Notes: generated from the letters alone by a model not told the origin. A stretch of DNA of 42,105 bases from an uncultured Deferribacteres bacterium (GCA_913009825.1 CAJVYQ010000044.1:1-42105); one strand, 5' to 3'; shown: positions 23,942 to 33,428, counted from the first letter of the stretch. Program-made: numbers and translations.

Positions 23942-25864
23942 ATGATAAAAATAGAATTATCGAACAGCAAGACGGTAGAAATAGAATCAGGAACTTCTGC
24001 CAAAGATATTTTAAAGCAATATTTACCAAAAGCGTTGAAGAATGCTTTAGCGGCGAAGCTTGATGATCGATTAATTGAGTTGAACCGTCCATTGCAGCAA
24101 AGTGGGAAATTGGCTGTCGTTTCTTTCGATGATGAAGCCGGCCGGGAGATATTCCGGCATAGTTCATCCCATTTGATGGCTCAGGCGATTAAAGCGCTTT
24201 TTCCTTCCGCCAGGCTGGCTATCGGACCGCCCATTGAAGACGGTTTCTATTACGATATCGATCTGGATCAAACGATCCGCAGTGATGATTTGTCTCGCAT
24301 TGAAGAAAAAATGCGCCAATTATCTCAGGAAAAATTATCCGTATTAAGAGAAGAGTTACCCAAAAAAGAAGCAGTCAAACTTTTTTCCGACATGAACGAG
24401 ATATACAAGGTGGAGATTTTAAACGGATTGGATGAAGGAGAGACCGTTTCAATTTACCGGCAGGGTAATTTTGTCGATCTTTGCCGCGGTCCCCATGTGC
24501 CGGACACCGGAAAGATCAAACATTTTAAATTGCTAAGCGTTGCCGGCGCTTATTGGCGGGGCGATGAAAAGAACAAAATGCTGCAGAGAATTTATGGCAC
24601 TTCCTATGCTAAAAAAACGGATATGGATGAACATCTTCGTTTGCTGGAGGAGGCCAAAAAACGGGATCATCGTAAATTGGGGAGGGAGTTAGAGCTTTTC
24701 TCCATCAGTGAAGATATTGGCGCCGGTTTGATTTTGTGGCATCCGAAAGGTTCGCAAATTCGACATCTCATCGAGCAGTTTTGGAAAGACGAACATTTTA
24801 AAGCGGGGTATGAGTTACTTTATTCGCCTCACATCGCGAAATTGGATCTGTGGAGAACCAGTGGGCATGTGGATTATTACAAAGAAAATATGTATGCCCC
24901 CATGTTGATCGATGACGTGGAATATCAGTTGAAACCGATGAACTGTCCGTTTCACATCGAAGTGTTCAAGTCGCGTATACGCAGCTATCGGGAATTGCCC
25001 ATTCGCTGGGCAGAATTAGGAACGGTGTACCGTTACGAACGATCCGGTGTTTTACATGGCATGTTGCGGGTGCGGGGTTTTACACAGGATGATGCCCATA
25101 TTTTTTGTCGTCCGGATCAGCTTGAAAACGAAATACTGGCGCTGCTTGACTTTACTATGTTCTTTTTAAAAACTTTCGGTTTTGAAGAATACCGGATTTA
25201 TCTGAGCACCCGCCCCGGCAAATCCGTGGGTTCCGGCGAGAGTTGGAAATTAGCTACAGATGCGCTGGAGAATGCTTTGAAAATCAGGAAGATGGATTAT
25301 AAAATCGATCCGGGTGAAGGTGTCTTTTATGGCCCTAAAATCGATATTAAAATCCGGGATGTTTTGAAACGTTATTGGCAGTGCACCACTATTCAGGTAG
25401 ATTTCAACAATCCGGAACGGTTCAAAATGGAGTACATTGGAGAGGATGGACATACTCACCAGCCTATCATGGTGCATCGTGCGTTATTAGGTTCGCTGGA
25501 GCGTTTTTTCGGTATTTTGATCGAGCAGTACAGCGGCGCTTTTCCCGTCTGGCTGGCACCGGTTCAGGCCACCGTTATTCCCATCACGGAGCGTCACCGG
25601 GAGTTTGCCCGGAAGTATTTTGACTTGTTGCGTCAGGCTGGTATCCGGGCACAATTAGATGGCCGGAATGAAAAGATCGGATATAAAATAAGGGAAGGGG
25701 AGATGCAAAAAATACCATATATGCTGATTATTGGCGATAAAGAGATCGAACAGGATGCAGTTTCAGTAAGACGGCGACGGGAAGGCGACATCGGCGCCAT
25801 GACTCTGGCTGAATTTATATCTCTGATTCGTGAAGAAATTAAGGGAAAATCGCTGTTAACTTAA
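23942..25864 (+). CDS. thrS: Threonyl-tRNA synthetase
   Basis: Class II synthetase that charges tRNA-Thr and edits mischarged Ser. From ATG 23942 it is 640 residues, the full usual length. That start is preferred over an upstream GTG at 23912 because AAAGAG precedes it and the protein then begins MIKIELSNSKTVEIESG, a proper TGS domain. The editing domain has HSSSHLMAQAIKALFP. The catalytic core has LYSPHIAKLDLWRTSGH, MNCPFHIEVF (zinc ligand Cys), RYERSGVLHGMLRVRGFTQDDAHIF and VHRALLGSLERFFGILIE. The anticodon-binding domain ends the protein. It is the first gene of a tightly packed operon; infC starts 15 bases after the stop. Confidence 0.97.
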   Translation: MIKIELSNSKTVEIESGTSAKDILKQYLPKALKNALAAKLDDRLIELNRPLQQSGKLAVVSFDDEAGREIFRHSSSHLMAQAIKALFPSARLAIGPPIEDGFYYDIDLDQTIRSDDLSRIEEKMRQLSQEKLSVLREELPKKEAVKLFSDMNEIYKVEILNGLDEGETVSIYRQGNFVDLCRGPHVPDTGKIKHFKLLSVAGAYWRGDEKNKMLQRIYGTSYAKKTDMDEHLRLLEEAKKRDHRKLGRELELFSISEDIGAGLILWHPKGSQIRHLIEQFWKDEHFKAGYELLYSPHIAKLDLWRTSGHVDYYKENMYAPMLIDDVEYQLKPMNCPFHIEVFKSRIRSYRELPIRWAELGTVYRYERSGVLHGMLRVRGFTQDDAHIFCRPDQLENEILALLDFTMFFLKTFGFEEYRIYLSTRPGKSVGSGESWKLATDALENALKIRKMDYKIDPGEGVFYGPKIDIKIRDVLKRYWQCTTIQVDFNNPERFKMEYIGEDGHTHQPIMVHRALLGSLERFFGILIEQYSGAFPVWLAPVQATVIPITERHREFARKYFDLLRQAGIRAQLDGRNEKIGYKIREGEMQKIPYMLIIGDKEIEQDAVSVRRRREGDIGAMTLAEFISLIREEIKGKSLLT

Positions 25865-25868
25865 TTAT

Positions 25869-25882
25869 GGAGGCTGCCAATT
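25869..25882 (+). promoter_or_regulatory. infC: Ribosome site and AUU start codon of infC
   Basis: GGAGG (25869-25873) is followed six bases later by ATT (25880-25882). The in-frame continuation is [18 protein letters not shown], the conserved N-terminus of IF3. No ATG, GTG or TTG gives that N-terminus. AUU initiation lets IF3 limit its own synthesis in many bacteria. Confidence 0.85.
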
Positions 25883-26392
25883 AGTAAAGGAAAACAGATC
25901 CGCATCAATGAACAAGTAAATGCTCCCAAGGTTCGTTTGATTGGCCCGGAAGGAAAGCAGGTCGGGCTTGTTTCTTTAAAGGAAGCGATGGATATGGCGG
26001 AAAATCTTGGTTTGGATTTGGTTGAAATAGCGCCCGATGCCAAACCTCCCGTTTGTAAAATTTTGGATTTTGGAAAATATCGTTATGAAATAACGAAAAA
26101 AGAGAAGGATCAAAGGAAAAGACAGCATGTAATTCATGTGAAAGAGATCAGGCTGCGGCCAAAAACAGAGGAGCATGATCTGGCTCACAAGATCAAACAT
26201 GCTAAAAGATTTTTGGAAGAGGGGAATCGCTTAAAAGCGACGGTTTTGTTCAGAGGACGGGAATTGGTCTATAAAAAATTCGGTTATGATTTGATCAATC
26301 GAGTTGTTCAACAATTGTCTGATGTGGCCAAAGTGGAAAAAGGTCCCATTGAAGAAGGTAGAAATCTTGTGATATTTTTTGTGAAAAAATGA
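25880..26392 (+). CDS. infC: Translation initiation factor IF-3
   Basis: IF3 binds the 30S subunit, prevents premature 50S joining and checks the start codon and initiator tRNA. With the AUU start at 25880 the protein is 170 residues, normal for the family. The first ATG-like starts would remove the conserved INEQV segment. The N-domain has [19 protein letters not shown] and [23 protein letters not shown]. The C-domain has [14 protein letters not shown] and [10 protein letters not shown]. The AUU start suggests the classic feedback loop: high IF3 rejects its own start codon. The gene lies between thrS and rpmI in one operon, the usual arrangement across bacteria. Confidence 0.95.
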   Translation: MSKGKQIRINEQVNAPKVRLIGPEGKQVGLVSLKEAMDMAENLGLDLVEIAPDAKPPVCKILDFGKYRYEITKKEKDQRKRQHVIHVKEIRLRPKTEEHDLAHKIKHAKRFLEEGNRLKATVLFRGRELVYKKFGYDLINRVVQQLSDVAKVEKGPIEEGRNLVIFFVKK

Positions 26393-26402
26393 GGAAATAA
26401 AA

Positions 26403-26597
26403 ATGCCAAAAATGAAAACCCAACGTGGTGCTGCCAAGCGTTTTAAGTTAACAGCGTCCGGCAATGTGAAAAGACGAAAAGCTTATGCGAGTCATATTCT
26501 CACTAAAAAATCGACGAAGAGAAAAAGAAATCTCCGTCAGTTGGGGTATGTAACGGATAGTGATGAATCCAGAGTAAAAAGAATGATTGTGGCTTAG
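26403..26597 (+). CDS. rpmI: Ribosomal protein bL35
   Basis: A 64-residue, strongly basic large-subunit protein. [20 protein letters not shown] is the recognisable bL35 start, and [23 protein letters not shown] follows. It begins 10 bases after infC and ends 8 bases before rplT, as in most bacteria. Start ATG 26403 has the usual short spacing from GAGG in the infC stop region. No internal oddity is visible. Confidence 0.97.
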   Translation: MPKMKTQRGAAKRFKLTASGNVKRRKAYASHILTKKSTKRKRNLRQLGYVTDSDESRVKRMIVA

Positions 26598-26605
26598 GAG
26601 GAAAG

Positions 26606-26956
26606 ATGCCAAGAGTAACAAATAATGTTGCGTCCCGAAGAAGAAGGAAGCGTGTGCTGCTGAAGGCGCGTGGCTATTGGGGGCGCAGGTCGATTGCTTA
26701 TAAAACCGCAAAAGAAACCATGCACTGGGCTCTAAAATATGCTTACAGAGACCGGCGCACAAAGAAGCGCCAATTTCGCAGATTGTGGATTCAAAGAATT
26801 AATGCTGCGTCCCGTTTAAACGGCTTGTCTTATTCCAAATTCATGGCCGGTTTAAAAGAAATGAACATTGATCTGGACCGGAAAATTTTGGCTGAACTTG
26901 CCGTAAGTGATCCAAACGCATTTTCCGAGCTGGCATCCCGGATTGCGAACACGTAG
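26606..26956 (+). CDS. rplT: Ribosomal protein bL20
   Basis: A 116-residue large-subunit assembly protein that binds 23S rRNA. It begins [26 protein letters not shown], the typical bL20 N-terminal extension, and continues [21 protein letters not shown] and [15 protein letters not shown] (26597-26603) is a strong ribosome site. In several bacteria bL20 represses this operon by binding a pseudoknot before rpmI. The 10-base infC-rpmI gap here leaves little room for one, so I see no evidence of it. Confidence 0.97.
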   Translation: MPRVTNNVASRRRRKRVLLKARGYWGRRSIAYKTAKETMHWALKYAYRDRRTKKRQFRRLWIQRINAASRLNGLSYSKFMAGLKEMNIDLDRKILAELAVSDPNAFSELASRIANT

Positions 26957-26966
26957 GCCGTAAACG

Positions 26967-27998
26967 ATGGCCAGATCCGGTTTAAATGAACAGCTCGCAA
27001 AAATCCAATCTCTGAAGGAGAATTTTCACAAGGAAATTGAGGCTTGCACCAATCCCCGGGAAATTGAACAGGTGCGGATAAACTACCTGAGTAAAAAAGG
27101 GGAATTGAATCAACTGTTTTCTTTGCTTGGCAAGGTATCCGCAGAGGACCGGCCAATCCTGGGCAAGAAACTCAATGAAGCAAAAAATAATCTGAACGAT
27201 GTTCACAAACAAAAGCTTTCCTATTTTGCAGAGATTGACAAGAAAAAAGAGCGAATCGACACCTCTCTGCCCGGCAGAGCGCCCTTCCCGGGATCGCAGC
27301 ATCCCATCACCCAAATTCTGGATGAAATCAAAGAAATTTTTTCTTTTATGGGATTCGAAATTGCCGAAGGTCCGGAAATTGAATCGGATTACTACAATTT
27401 CGAAGCGCTGAACATTCCCGGGGATCATCCGGCAAAAGAGATGCACGACACGTTTTATCTCGACAGCGGCATGCTGTTGAGAACCCATACTTCTCCTGTG
27501 CAAATTCGTGTAATGGAATCCCAAAAACCGCCGGTTCGCATGATTGCCCCCGGCCGCTGTTACAGAAAAGACACACCGGATGCCAGTCATTCACCGTTTT
27601 TTCATCAGGTTGAGGGACTTTGTGTGGATGAAGGAATTTCATTTGCAGATTTGAAAGGAATAATTTCAATATTTGCCAAAAAGATGTTTGGTGAAGATGT
27701 AAAAATCCGTTTCCGGCCAAGCTACTTTCCTTTTACTGAGCCCAGCGCTGAATACGACTTTACCTGTGTGTTTTGCAAAGGGAAAGGTTGTAAAACCTGT
27801 AAAGGTACCGGCTGGCTGGAGATCAGCGGCGCCGGAATGGTCGACCCGGAGGTGTTCCGTTTTGTTGGCTATGATGCGGACAAATATACCGGGTACGCAT
27901 TTGGTATGGGTGTGGAGCGGATTGCCATGTTGAAATACGGTATCAACGACATCCGTTATTTTTATGAAAATGATTATCGATTTTTGACCCAATTTTAA
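26967..27998 (+). CDS. pheS: Phenylalanyl-tRNA synthetase alpha subunit
   Basis: Catalytic subunit of the alpha2-beta2 enzyme. The 343-residue protein has an N-terminal coiled-coil region (about 1-90) that contacts tRNA, then the class II core: [28 protein letters not shown] (motif 1), [23 protein letters not shown] (motif 2) and [14 protein letters not shown] (motif 3). A short cysteine cluster [17 protein letters not shown] sits before [10 protein letters not shown]; many bacterial PheS proteins have this zinc-knuckle-like insert, so it is not unique. The gene starts 10 bases after rplT and ends 12 bases before pheT. Confidence 0.96.
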   Translation: MARSGLNEQLAKIQSLKENFHKEIEACTNPREIEQVRINYLSKKGELNQLFSLLGKVSAEDRPILGKKLNEAKNNLNDVHKQKLSYFAEIDKKKERIDTSLPGRAPFPGSQHPITQILDEIKEIFSFMGFEIAEGPEIESDYYNFEALNIPGDHPAKEMHDTFYLDSGMLLRTHTSPVQIRVMESQKPPVRMIAPGRCYRKDTPDASHSPFFHQVEGLCVDEGISFADLKGIISIFAKKMFGEDVKIRFRPSYFPFTEPSAEYDFTCVFCKGKGCKTCKGTGWLEISGAGMVDPEVFRFVGYDADKYTGYAFGMGVERIAMLKYGINDIRYFYENDYRFLTQF

Positions 27999-28010
27999 GT
28001 TGATGTCTCT

Positions 28011-30323
28011 ATGAAATGTACCTATCTTTGGCTGAAAGAATTTGTGGCGTTTGATTATACTCCTGCAGAGTTAGCGGAGAAACTGACTTTGTTGGGTCTG
28101 GAGGTCGACGGCTATGAAACGGTCCGGCGAAATCTTAAGGATACGGTGGTAGGGAAAATTGTTGACCGGAAAAATTCAGGCGTGCTCCGGATGGATGTTG
28201 GCAATGAAATAATTGATGTTGCCAATTCCGGCCATCTTCCGGCAGAGCGGCAGATGGTAGTTGTCCGCAAAAAAGACAACAAGGGCGAAATCACCACTTA
28301 TGAGATGTTGCAGATTTCCGATGACGAATCTGCCATTTTTGTCGAAGATCAGACCGAATCCGGTAAGAAAATCAGCGAGATCATTCCGGAAGAAGATGTT
28401 GTTTACGACATCGATTTGACACCCAATCGGCCCGATTGCCTGAGTATTTTAGGTATTGCAAGAGAATTGGCGACTTTAACCGGGAATCCGCTGAGACTGC
28501 CTGAAACGAAGGTGGTGGAAGTGGATGCTGCTGCAGCGGATTATGTGGGCGTGTCGATAGAAACAGCGGATGGTTGTCCGCGCTATGCAGCGCGTATGAT
28601 CCGTGATATTTCCATCCAACCCTCTCCATTGTGGATTAACGACCGGTTAGCCAAAGTTGGTTTGCGCGCCATCAATAATGTGGTCGACGCTACCAATTAT
28701 GTCATGCAGGAGCTGGGTCATCCTTTACATGCTTTTGATTATCAGCTTATTCGCAACCGGGAAATTCAAGTTCGTTTATCCAGGCATGGTGAATATTTTA
28801 TCACACTGGATGAGAAGGGTTATACACTGGATGATGAAACCGTACTCATTTGCGACGGTAAACGGACGGTAGCCATCGGCGGTATCATGGGCGGCTTGAA
28901 CAGCGAAGTGAGCGCTTCCACCAAAGATGTTTTGCTTGAATGCGCTTATTTCAATCCTGCTTACATCCGTAAAAGCAGCCGAAAGCTGAATCTTACTACG
29001 GATGCATCCATGCGATTCAGCAGGGGCATGGATCCCAACGGGATTGAAATGGTAATTAATAGAACAGCCGGTTTGATCGGAGATACGGCGCAGGGAAAAA
29101 TTCTTAAAGGAATTGTGGACCAATACGTCGCACCGGTTGCGCAAAAAACAATTCATTTACGATCGGAACGAGTCGAAAAGGTTTTAGGTGTGAAGGTGAC
29201 TGCCCGGCAAATCCGGCAAATTATGAAAAGTCTGGGTTGCCTCGTGGTGAATGCAGGAGAATCGGATGAAGATTCGACGATTACGGTACCGACTTACCGT
29301 CCGGATCTGGAACGGGAAATAGATCTGATTGAAGAAGTCAGCAGAATTATCGGCTACGATAAAATACCCGAAAAAACGGCGACGACATTGCAGCTTTCGA
29401 CTGCAATCAACCGGAAAGAAAGAGATCTGAAAAACATCCGGGAATTTTGGGTTGGCAACGGATTTAACGAGGCTGTAAGCAGCAGCATGATTCCGCTCTC
29501 AGATGTGAGTCTGGAGTTCTATTCTTCGGAGACCATCAAAATAAAGAATCCGCTGAGTGAAGATATGGCTGTACTGCGTCCATCATTAATTCCTTCATTG
29601 ATGCGCATTGCCCAATACAATCTGTTTCGCCGGCAGCAAAATATCCATTTTTTCGAAATTGGTTCTAATTTTCTTCATCATGGCGATGTCCACGAAGAGC
29701 AACTGATGCTCACAGGAATTTTGAGTGGCAATATGATGGAAAATCACTGGTCCCGTCAAAGTGAGAAAGTTACGTTTTTTGATTTAAAAGGAGTTCTAAC
29801 CAATTTTTTTAAAAAATTTGGCGTTTCGAATTATCAATTCAAAGATATGAAAACCTGGGCACTGGAAGAACCGTGTGTGCAAATTCTAATCGATGGCCAT
29901 ACTGTTGGAATTGCCGGTCGGGTGAAACAGAATATTCTGGATCGGTACGATATTTCTTCCGAATGCTTTATTTTTGAGTTGACTTTGGACAAATTTTTAC
30001 CTAAAATAAAAAGAGAAAGGCTTTTAACACCAATCCCCCGTTTTCCGTCGGTGCAGAGAGATTTGGCTTTTGTTATCGATTTGGAAATTCCCGGAGGAAA
30101 GGTATTGGAAGAAATTGCGAAGTGGGGTGGAATATATCTGAAAGATTTGGAAATCTTTGATATTTACACCGGAAAGCAAGTCCCGGTCGGGAAAAAGAGT
30201 GTTGCCGTTTCGATGAATTTTCAGGCAGAAAATAAAACACTCACAGAATCAGAAATAAATGAGATGGTTGAAAAAATTATTATCAATGTAAAAGATTCAT
30301 TAAAAGCTGAGTTACGTAGTTAA
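28011..30323 (+). CDS. pheT: Phenylalanyl-tRNA synthetase beta subunit
   Basis: The beta subunit carries editing and tRNA-binding domains. At 770 residues it is somewhat shorter than the usual 790-810. B3/B4 editing (VGVSIETADGCPRYAARMIRD, LGHPLHAFDYQ, IGGIMGGLNSEVS), B5 (YVAPVAQKTIHLR, VPTYRPDLEREIDLIEEV) and the C-terminal anticodon fold (TPIPRFPSVQRDLAFVI) are all present. The N-terminal EMAP-like OB domain (about residues 38-120) is short and lacks the usual HPNADKL stretch, reading VVGKIVDRKNSGVLRMDVGN instead. That explains the length difference and may weaken tRNA binding by this domain. It follows pheS by 12 bases. Confidence 0.95.
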   Translation: MKCTYLWLKEFVAFDYTPAELAEKLTLLGLEVDGYETVRRNLKDTVVGKIVDRKNSGVLRMDVGNEIIDVANSGHLPAERQMVVVRKKDNKGEITTYEMLQISDDESAIFVEDQTESGKKISEIIPEEDVVYDIDLTPNRPDCLSILGIARELATLTGNPLRLPETKVVEVDAAAADYVGVSIETADGCPRYAARMIRDISIQPSPLWINDRLAKVGLRAINNVVDATNYVMQELGHPLHAFDYQLIRNREIQVRLSRHGEYFITLDEKGYTLDDETVLICDGKRTVAIGGIMGGLNSEVSASTKDVLLECAYFNPAYIRKSSRKLNLTTDASMRFSRGMDPNGIEMVINRTAGLIGDTAQGKILKGIVDQYVAPVAQKTIHLRSERVEKVLGVKVTARQIRQIMKSLGCLVVNAGESDEDSTITVPTYRPDLEREIDLIEEVSRIIGYDKIPEKTATTLQLSTAINRKERDLKNIREFWVGNGFNEAVSSSMIPLSDVSLEFYSSETIKIKNPLSEDMAVLRPSLIPSLMRIAQYNLFRRQQNIHFFEIGSNFLHHGDVHEEQLMLTGILSGNMMENHWSRQSEKVTFFDLKGVLTNFFKKFGVSNYQFKDMKTWALEEPCVQILIDGHTVGIAGRVKQNILDRYDISSECFIFELTLDKFLPKIKRERLLTPIPRFPSVQRDLAFVIDLEIPGGKVLEEIAKWGGIYLKDLEIFDIYTGKQVPVGKKSVAVSMNFQAENKTLTESEINEMVEKIIINVKDSLKAELRS

Positions 30324-30341
30324 ATTCTAAAAGGTAGCGTT

Positions 30342-30623
30342 ATGAATTTATCCAACATCGAAAGATTGGAAGAAAAGATCAATCATATTGTTCAACAGAT
30401 GCAAACGTTGAAAGAAAGAAATCGCGAGCTGGAGCAGAGAAATATCGAATTCTCATCGATGTTGGAAGACAGAAACAGACTCATACAGGCAAACGAAGCC
30501 GAGATTGATCATCTGAAACAGCAGATGCAAAATTCACTGCAATTTCAGGAGCAAGAGGAAAGAATCAAACAAAAAATTACGCAAATGCTAAGCAAACTTG
30601 ATCAATTGGAGTCTATGGTCTAA
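30342..30623 (+). CDS. Small coiled-coil protein upstream of zapA
   Basis: A 93-residue protein with almost continuous heptads (MNLSNIERLEEKINHIVQQM ... IKQKITQMLSKLDQLESMV), no membrane segment and no cysteine. Size, composition and position directly before zapA resemble ZapB-like or DUF904-type cell-division coiled coils, but I cannot recognise a specific family motif. Start ATG 30342 has AAAGGT upstream. It is 18 bases after pheT and 17 before zapA, so it is in the same operon. A role with ZapA at the division ring is inference from position. Confidence 0.75.
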   Translation: MNLSNIERLEEKINHIVQQMQTLKERNRELEQRNIEFSSMLEDRNRLIQANEAEIDHLKQQMQNSLQFQEQEERIKQKITQMLSKLDQLESMV

Positions 30624-30640
30624 TTTCCGTAAAGGTTTGC

Positions 30641-30931
30641 ATGGAAGACAAAAAAACTTTACGCGTCAATATTTATGGCACCGAATATCCCATCCGTGGG
30701 ATTGCCGATGAAAAATATATTCTTAAAGTTGCCGAATATGTAGACGCTAAAATGCGGGAAATAGATCAGAAAGTTGCAGTAAAATCAGCTTTGAAAGTTG
30801 CCATTTTGGCGGCTTTAAATATTACAGATGAATTATTCAGAGAACGGTTGGAAAAAGAAGAACTTGTCAACCGTTATGAAGAAAATATTAATAATCTTTT
30901 AAACCGGCTGCAGGATATCCCAACCATCTGA
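30641..30931 (+). CDS. zapA: Cell division protein ZapA
   Basis: A 96-residue FtsZ-ring protein that crosslinks FtsZ filaments. The N-terminal globular domain matches ZapA (LRVNIYGTEYPIRGIADEKYILKVAEYVDAKM), followed by the AILAALNITDELF helix and a C-terminal coiled coil. Start ATG 30641 follows AAAGG. It ends the thrS-to-zapA operon; a strong hairpin terminator begins 27 bases after the stop. Pairing of pheT with zapA is common in many phyla. Confidence 0.92.
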   Translation: MEDKKTLRVNIYGTEYPIRGIADEKYILKVAEYVDAKMREIDQKVAVKSALKVAILAALNITDELFRERLEKEELVNRYEENINNLLNRLQDIPTI

Positions 30932-30957
30932 TCTGATTTCTACACAAAATTTTTTTC

Positions 30958-31027
30958 ATCCCCACTTTAAAGCACAGTGATAATTATGTACCGTGATTGG
31001 TATGCTTTAATGTGGGGATTTTTTTTT
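30958..31027 (+). terminator. Strong intrinsic terminator between zapA and rny
   Basis: ATCCCCACTTTAAAGCA pairs with TGCTTTAATGTGGGGAT (one mismatch in 17 pairs). The loop is about 28 bases and a run of nine or more T residues follows. It ends the thrS-zapA transcript 27 bases after zapA. Its 62-base hairpin is too short for 6S RNA, which often lies at this spot. Confidence 0.85.
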
Positions 31028-31041
31028 ACCGGAGGTTACCG

Positions 31042-32601
31042 ATGAATGTGTTCATTGAAGTGGTTCTCGCTGTCTTGATTGTTGCGGCATTTTTCCTGGG
31101 GAGGTATTTGCGACTTCAATTCGGAAAAGCGAAAATTGCAGATGCGGAACAAATTGTAAAGACAATTATCGCCGATGCGAAAAAAGAAGCGGCGGATATA
31201 AAAAAATCAAAAATATTAGAAGGGAAAGATCAACTTTACCAATTAAAGATAAAACAAGAAAATGAAATCCGGCAGAAGCGAAAAGAACTACACCGGTTCG
31301 AAAAGCAGTTTGCTAACCGTGAAGAAAATATGGATAGAAAAGCGGATCTGTTAAAAAAGCAGGAAGATAGTTTAGCGCGTCTGCAGCAGGATATTCTTAA
31401 ACGGGAACAGTACATAAAAAGCAAGAGAGAACATCTTAATGAGTTGATCGATGAACAGGTAGTTCGACTGGAAACCATTTCAGGCCTGACCCAGGAAGAA
31501 GCCCGTAATTTGTTGGTGGAAAAATTAAAGGAATCGGCCAAAGAGGATGCAGCTCAGATCATGAAAGATATCCGGGATCAGGCGCGGGTAACTGCGCACC
31601 GGGAAGCCAAAGAGATGATCATCGAGGCGATTCAAAGAACAGCAGTTGATCATACCACCGAATCGACCGTTACGGTTGTGCGCCTGCCCGCCGATGAAAT
31701 GAAAGGCCGGATTATCGGCAGGGAAGGCCGAAATATCCGTGCTTTCGAAATGGAGACCGGTGTAGAAGTGATTGTGGACGATACGCCGGAAGCGGTAATC
31801 CTTTCCTGTTTTCATCCGGTACGGCGGGAAATTGCTAAAATTGCGTTGGAAAAATTAATCAGCGATGGGCGAATTCATCCCGGCCGGATTGAAGATGTTG
31901 TAATAAAAGCAAAGGAAGAGATGGAAGAACGGATCCACGAGATTGGTGAAAAAACTCTGTTAGAGGTTGGTGTACACGGTCTTCATTTCGATTTGGTCAA
32001 GGCGTTGGGCAAATTGAAATTTAAAAGCACTTACGGACAGAATGTGTTGCAGCATTCTATCGAGGCTGCCCATTTAGCTGAGTACATGGCAGTTGAATTG
32101 GGTTTTGATCCCATTATCGCCAAGCGGGCGGGACTGTTGCATGATATCGGCAAAGCGGTCGACAGCGGCAAGGATGAAAAAGTAGCCAAATTGGGAATGG
32201 AATTGGCCAAAAAATGCGGCGAGGGTCCCATTGTGCAAAATGCCATCGCCGCCCTTGACGGAGAATCGGCTATTATTCATCCTATTACGGTTTTGGTGCA
32301 GGCAGCAAATAATATCTCGATCTCCCGGCCGGGAGCGAAAAGAGAAACGTTGGAAGAATACATCCAACGCCTGCAAAAGCTGGAAACAATCACCGGAGAG
32401 ATTGAAGGCGTAGAGCGTTCGTTTGCTATTCAGGCAGGGCGCGAAATTCGTGTGATTGTCAATCCCGAAGAAATATCCGACATCGAAGTGGATCAATTAG
32501 CCATTAAAATTACCCGGAGAATCCGTGAAGCAATGGAATATCCCGGGCAAATAAAAGTTACCGTGATCCGTGAATACCGGATTGTGGATTATGCTAAATA
32601 A
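31042..32601 (+). CDS. rny: Ribonuclease Y
   Basis: Membrane-anchored endoribonuclease that starts mRNA decay. It is 519 residues from ATG 31042, chosen because GGAGGT (31031-31036) precedes it and the protein then begins with the anchor helix (VFIEVVLAVLIVAAFFLGRYL). The open frame could begin 45 bases earlier, but that part overlaps the terminator. A long coiled coil fills about residues 25-200. The KH domain has IIGREGRNIRAFE and the HD domain has LLHDIGKAVD with SIEAAHLAEYMA. It is the first gene of a three-gene group with ymdB and folD; in Bacillus, rny and ymdB are also neighbours. Confidence 0.96.
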   Translation: MNVFIEVVLAVLIVAAFFLGRYLRLQFGKAKIADAEQIVKTIIADAKKEAADIKKSKILEGKDQLYQLKIKQENEIRQKRKELHRFEKQFANREENMDRKADLLKKQEDSLARLQQDILKREQYIKSKREHLNELIDEQVVRLETISGLTQEEARNLLVEKLKESAKEDAAQIMKDIRDQARVTAHREAKEMIIEAIQRTAVDHTTESTVTVVRLPADEMKGRIIGREGRNIRAFEMETGVEVIVDDTPEAVILSCFHPVRREIAKIALEKLISDGRIHPGRIEDVVIKAKEEMEERIHEIGEKTLLEVGVHGLHFDLVKALGKLKFKSTYGQNVLQHSIEAAHLAEYMAVELGFDPIIAKRAGLLHDIGKAVDSGKDEKVAKLGMELAKKCGEGPIVQNAIAALDGESAIIHPITVLVQAANNISISRPGAKRETLEEYIQRLQKLETITGEIEGVERSFAIQAGREIRVIVNPEEISDIEVDQLAIKITRRIREAMEYPGQIKVTVIREYRIVDYAK

Positions 32602-32631
32602 TGCAGATTATACAAAGGATTTTAAAATAAA

Positions 32632-33420
32632 ATGATCGGTTCAACCAATTTACTTTTTATCGCCGACATTGTCGGTGAACCGGGATTGCAGATTACGGAA
32701 AAACTTCTTCCCGGATTGATGAAAAAATATAATGTCGATTTTTGCATTGTCAACGGAGAAAATGTAACGGAGGGTAAAGGGATCAATGATCAGGATCTGG
32801 CTACGTTGATCAATCTGAGAGTGGATGTGATCACCAGCGGCAATCATATCTGGGATACATTCAAATCGGTAAATACACTGAAAAAAGATAACCGGATTCT
32901 GCGTCCGGCTAATTATCCCAAGGGTAATCCGGGAATCGGTCACAAGGTGATTGAAAATTCAAAAGGGATTAAATTGGGCGTGCTCAACTTGCAGGGGCGG
33001 ATTTTTATGACTCCGATCGACAATCCATTCGCCGTCGCTTTGGAAAAGATTCAAATTCTAAAAAAGCAAACAAACTTGATTTTTATCGATTTCCATGCTG
33101 AAGCAACGGCGGAAAAAATTACAATGGGCTGGTATCTGGACGGAAAGGTAAGCGCCGTGGTCGGGACTCATACGCATGTGCAAACCGCCGATGAGCGTAT
33201 TTTCCCGCAGGGAACCGCTTTCATTACGGATGCCGGAATGACCGGCGCCATAGATTCAGTCATCGGAATGAAGAAAGAAGTTGCCCTGCATCGCTTTATG
33301 TATTCCACCAACCAGAAATACCAGGTGGCAAAAGAAAATCTGCATTTTTGCGGTGTGGTAATCACAATCGATAATGAAACGGGAAAATCAGTAAGCATTG
33401 AAAGAATAAATCTACCGTAG
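32632..33420 (+). CDS. ymdB: YmdB-family metallophosphoesterase
   Basis: A 262-residue dimetal phosphoesterase of the TIGR00282/YmdB family. In Bacillus subtilis YmdB hydrolyses cyclic nucleotides and influences motility and biofilm. Visible motifs are FIADIVGEPG (metal Asp), NGENVTEGKG (Glu), TSGNHIWD (Asn-His), FIDFHAEAT (His) and GTHTHVQTADERI (His pair). The C-terminal MTGAIDSVIGM is family-typical. ATG 32632 lies 30 bases after rny and the gene ends 8 bases before folD, so the three are likely co-transcribed. A 2'3'-cNMP or 3'5'-cNMP substrate cannot be decided here. Confidence 0.93.
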   Translation: MIGSTNLLFIADIVGEPGLQITEKLLPGLMKKYNVDFCIVNGENVTEGKGINDQDLATLINLRVDVITSGNHIWDTFKSVNTLKKDNRILRPANYPKGNPGIGHKVIENSKGIKLGVLNLQGRIFMTPIDNPFAVALEKIQILKKQTNLIFIDFHAEATAEKITMGWYLDGKVSAVVGTHTHVQTADERIFPQGTAFITDAGMTGAIDSVIGMKKEVALHRFMYSTNQKYQVAKENLHFCGVVITIDNETGKSVSIERINLP

Positions 33421-33428
33421 GCAAAAAC

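Noticed and set aside
26982-27590. A 202-codon minus-strand frame
   Set aside because: It lies wholly inside pheS, which has full synthetase motifs on the plus strand; the antisense product matches nothing.
30932-31041. 6S RNA gene
   Set aside because: The hairpin is about 62 bases and lacks the large open bubble of 6S RNA; it has a terminator T-run.
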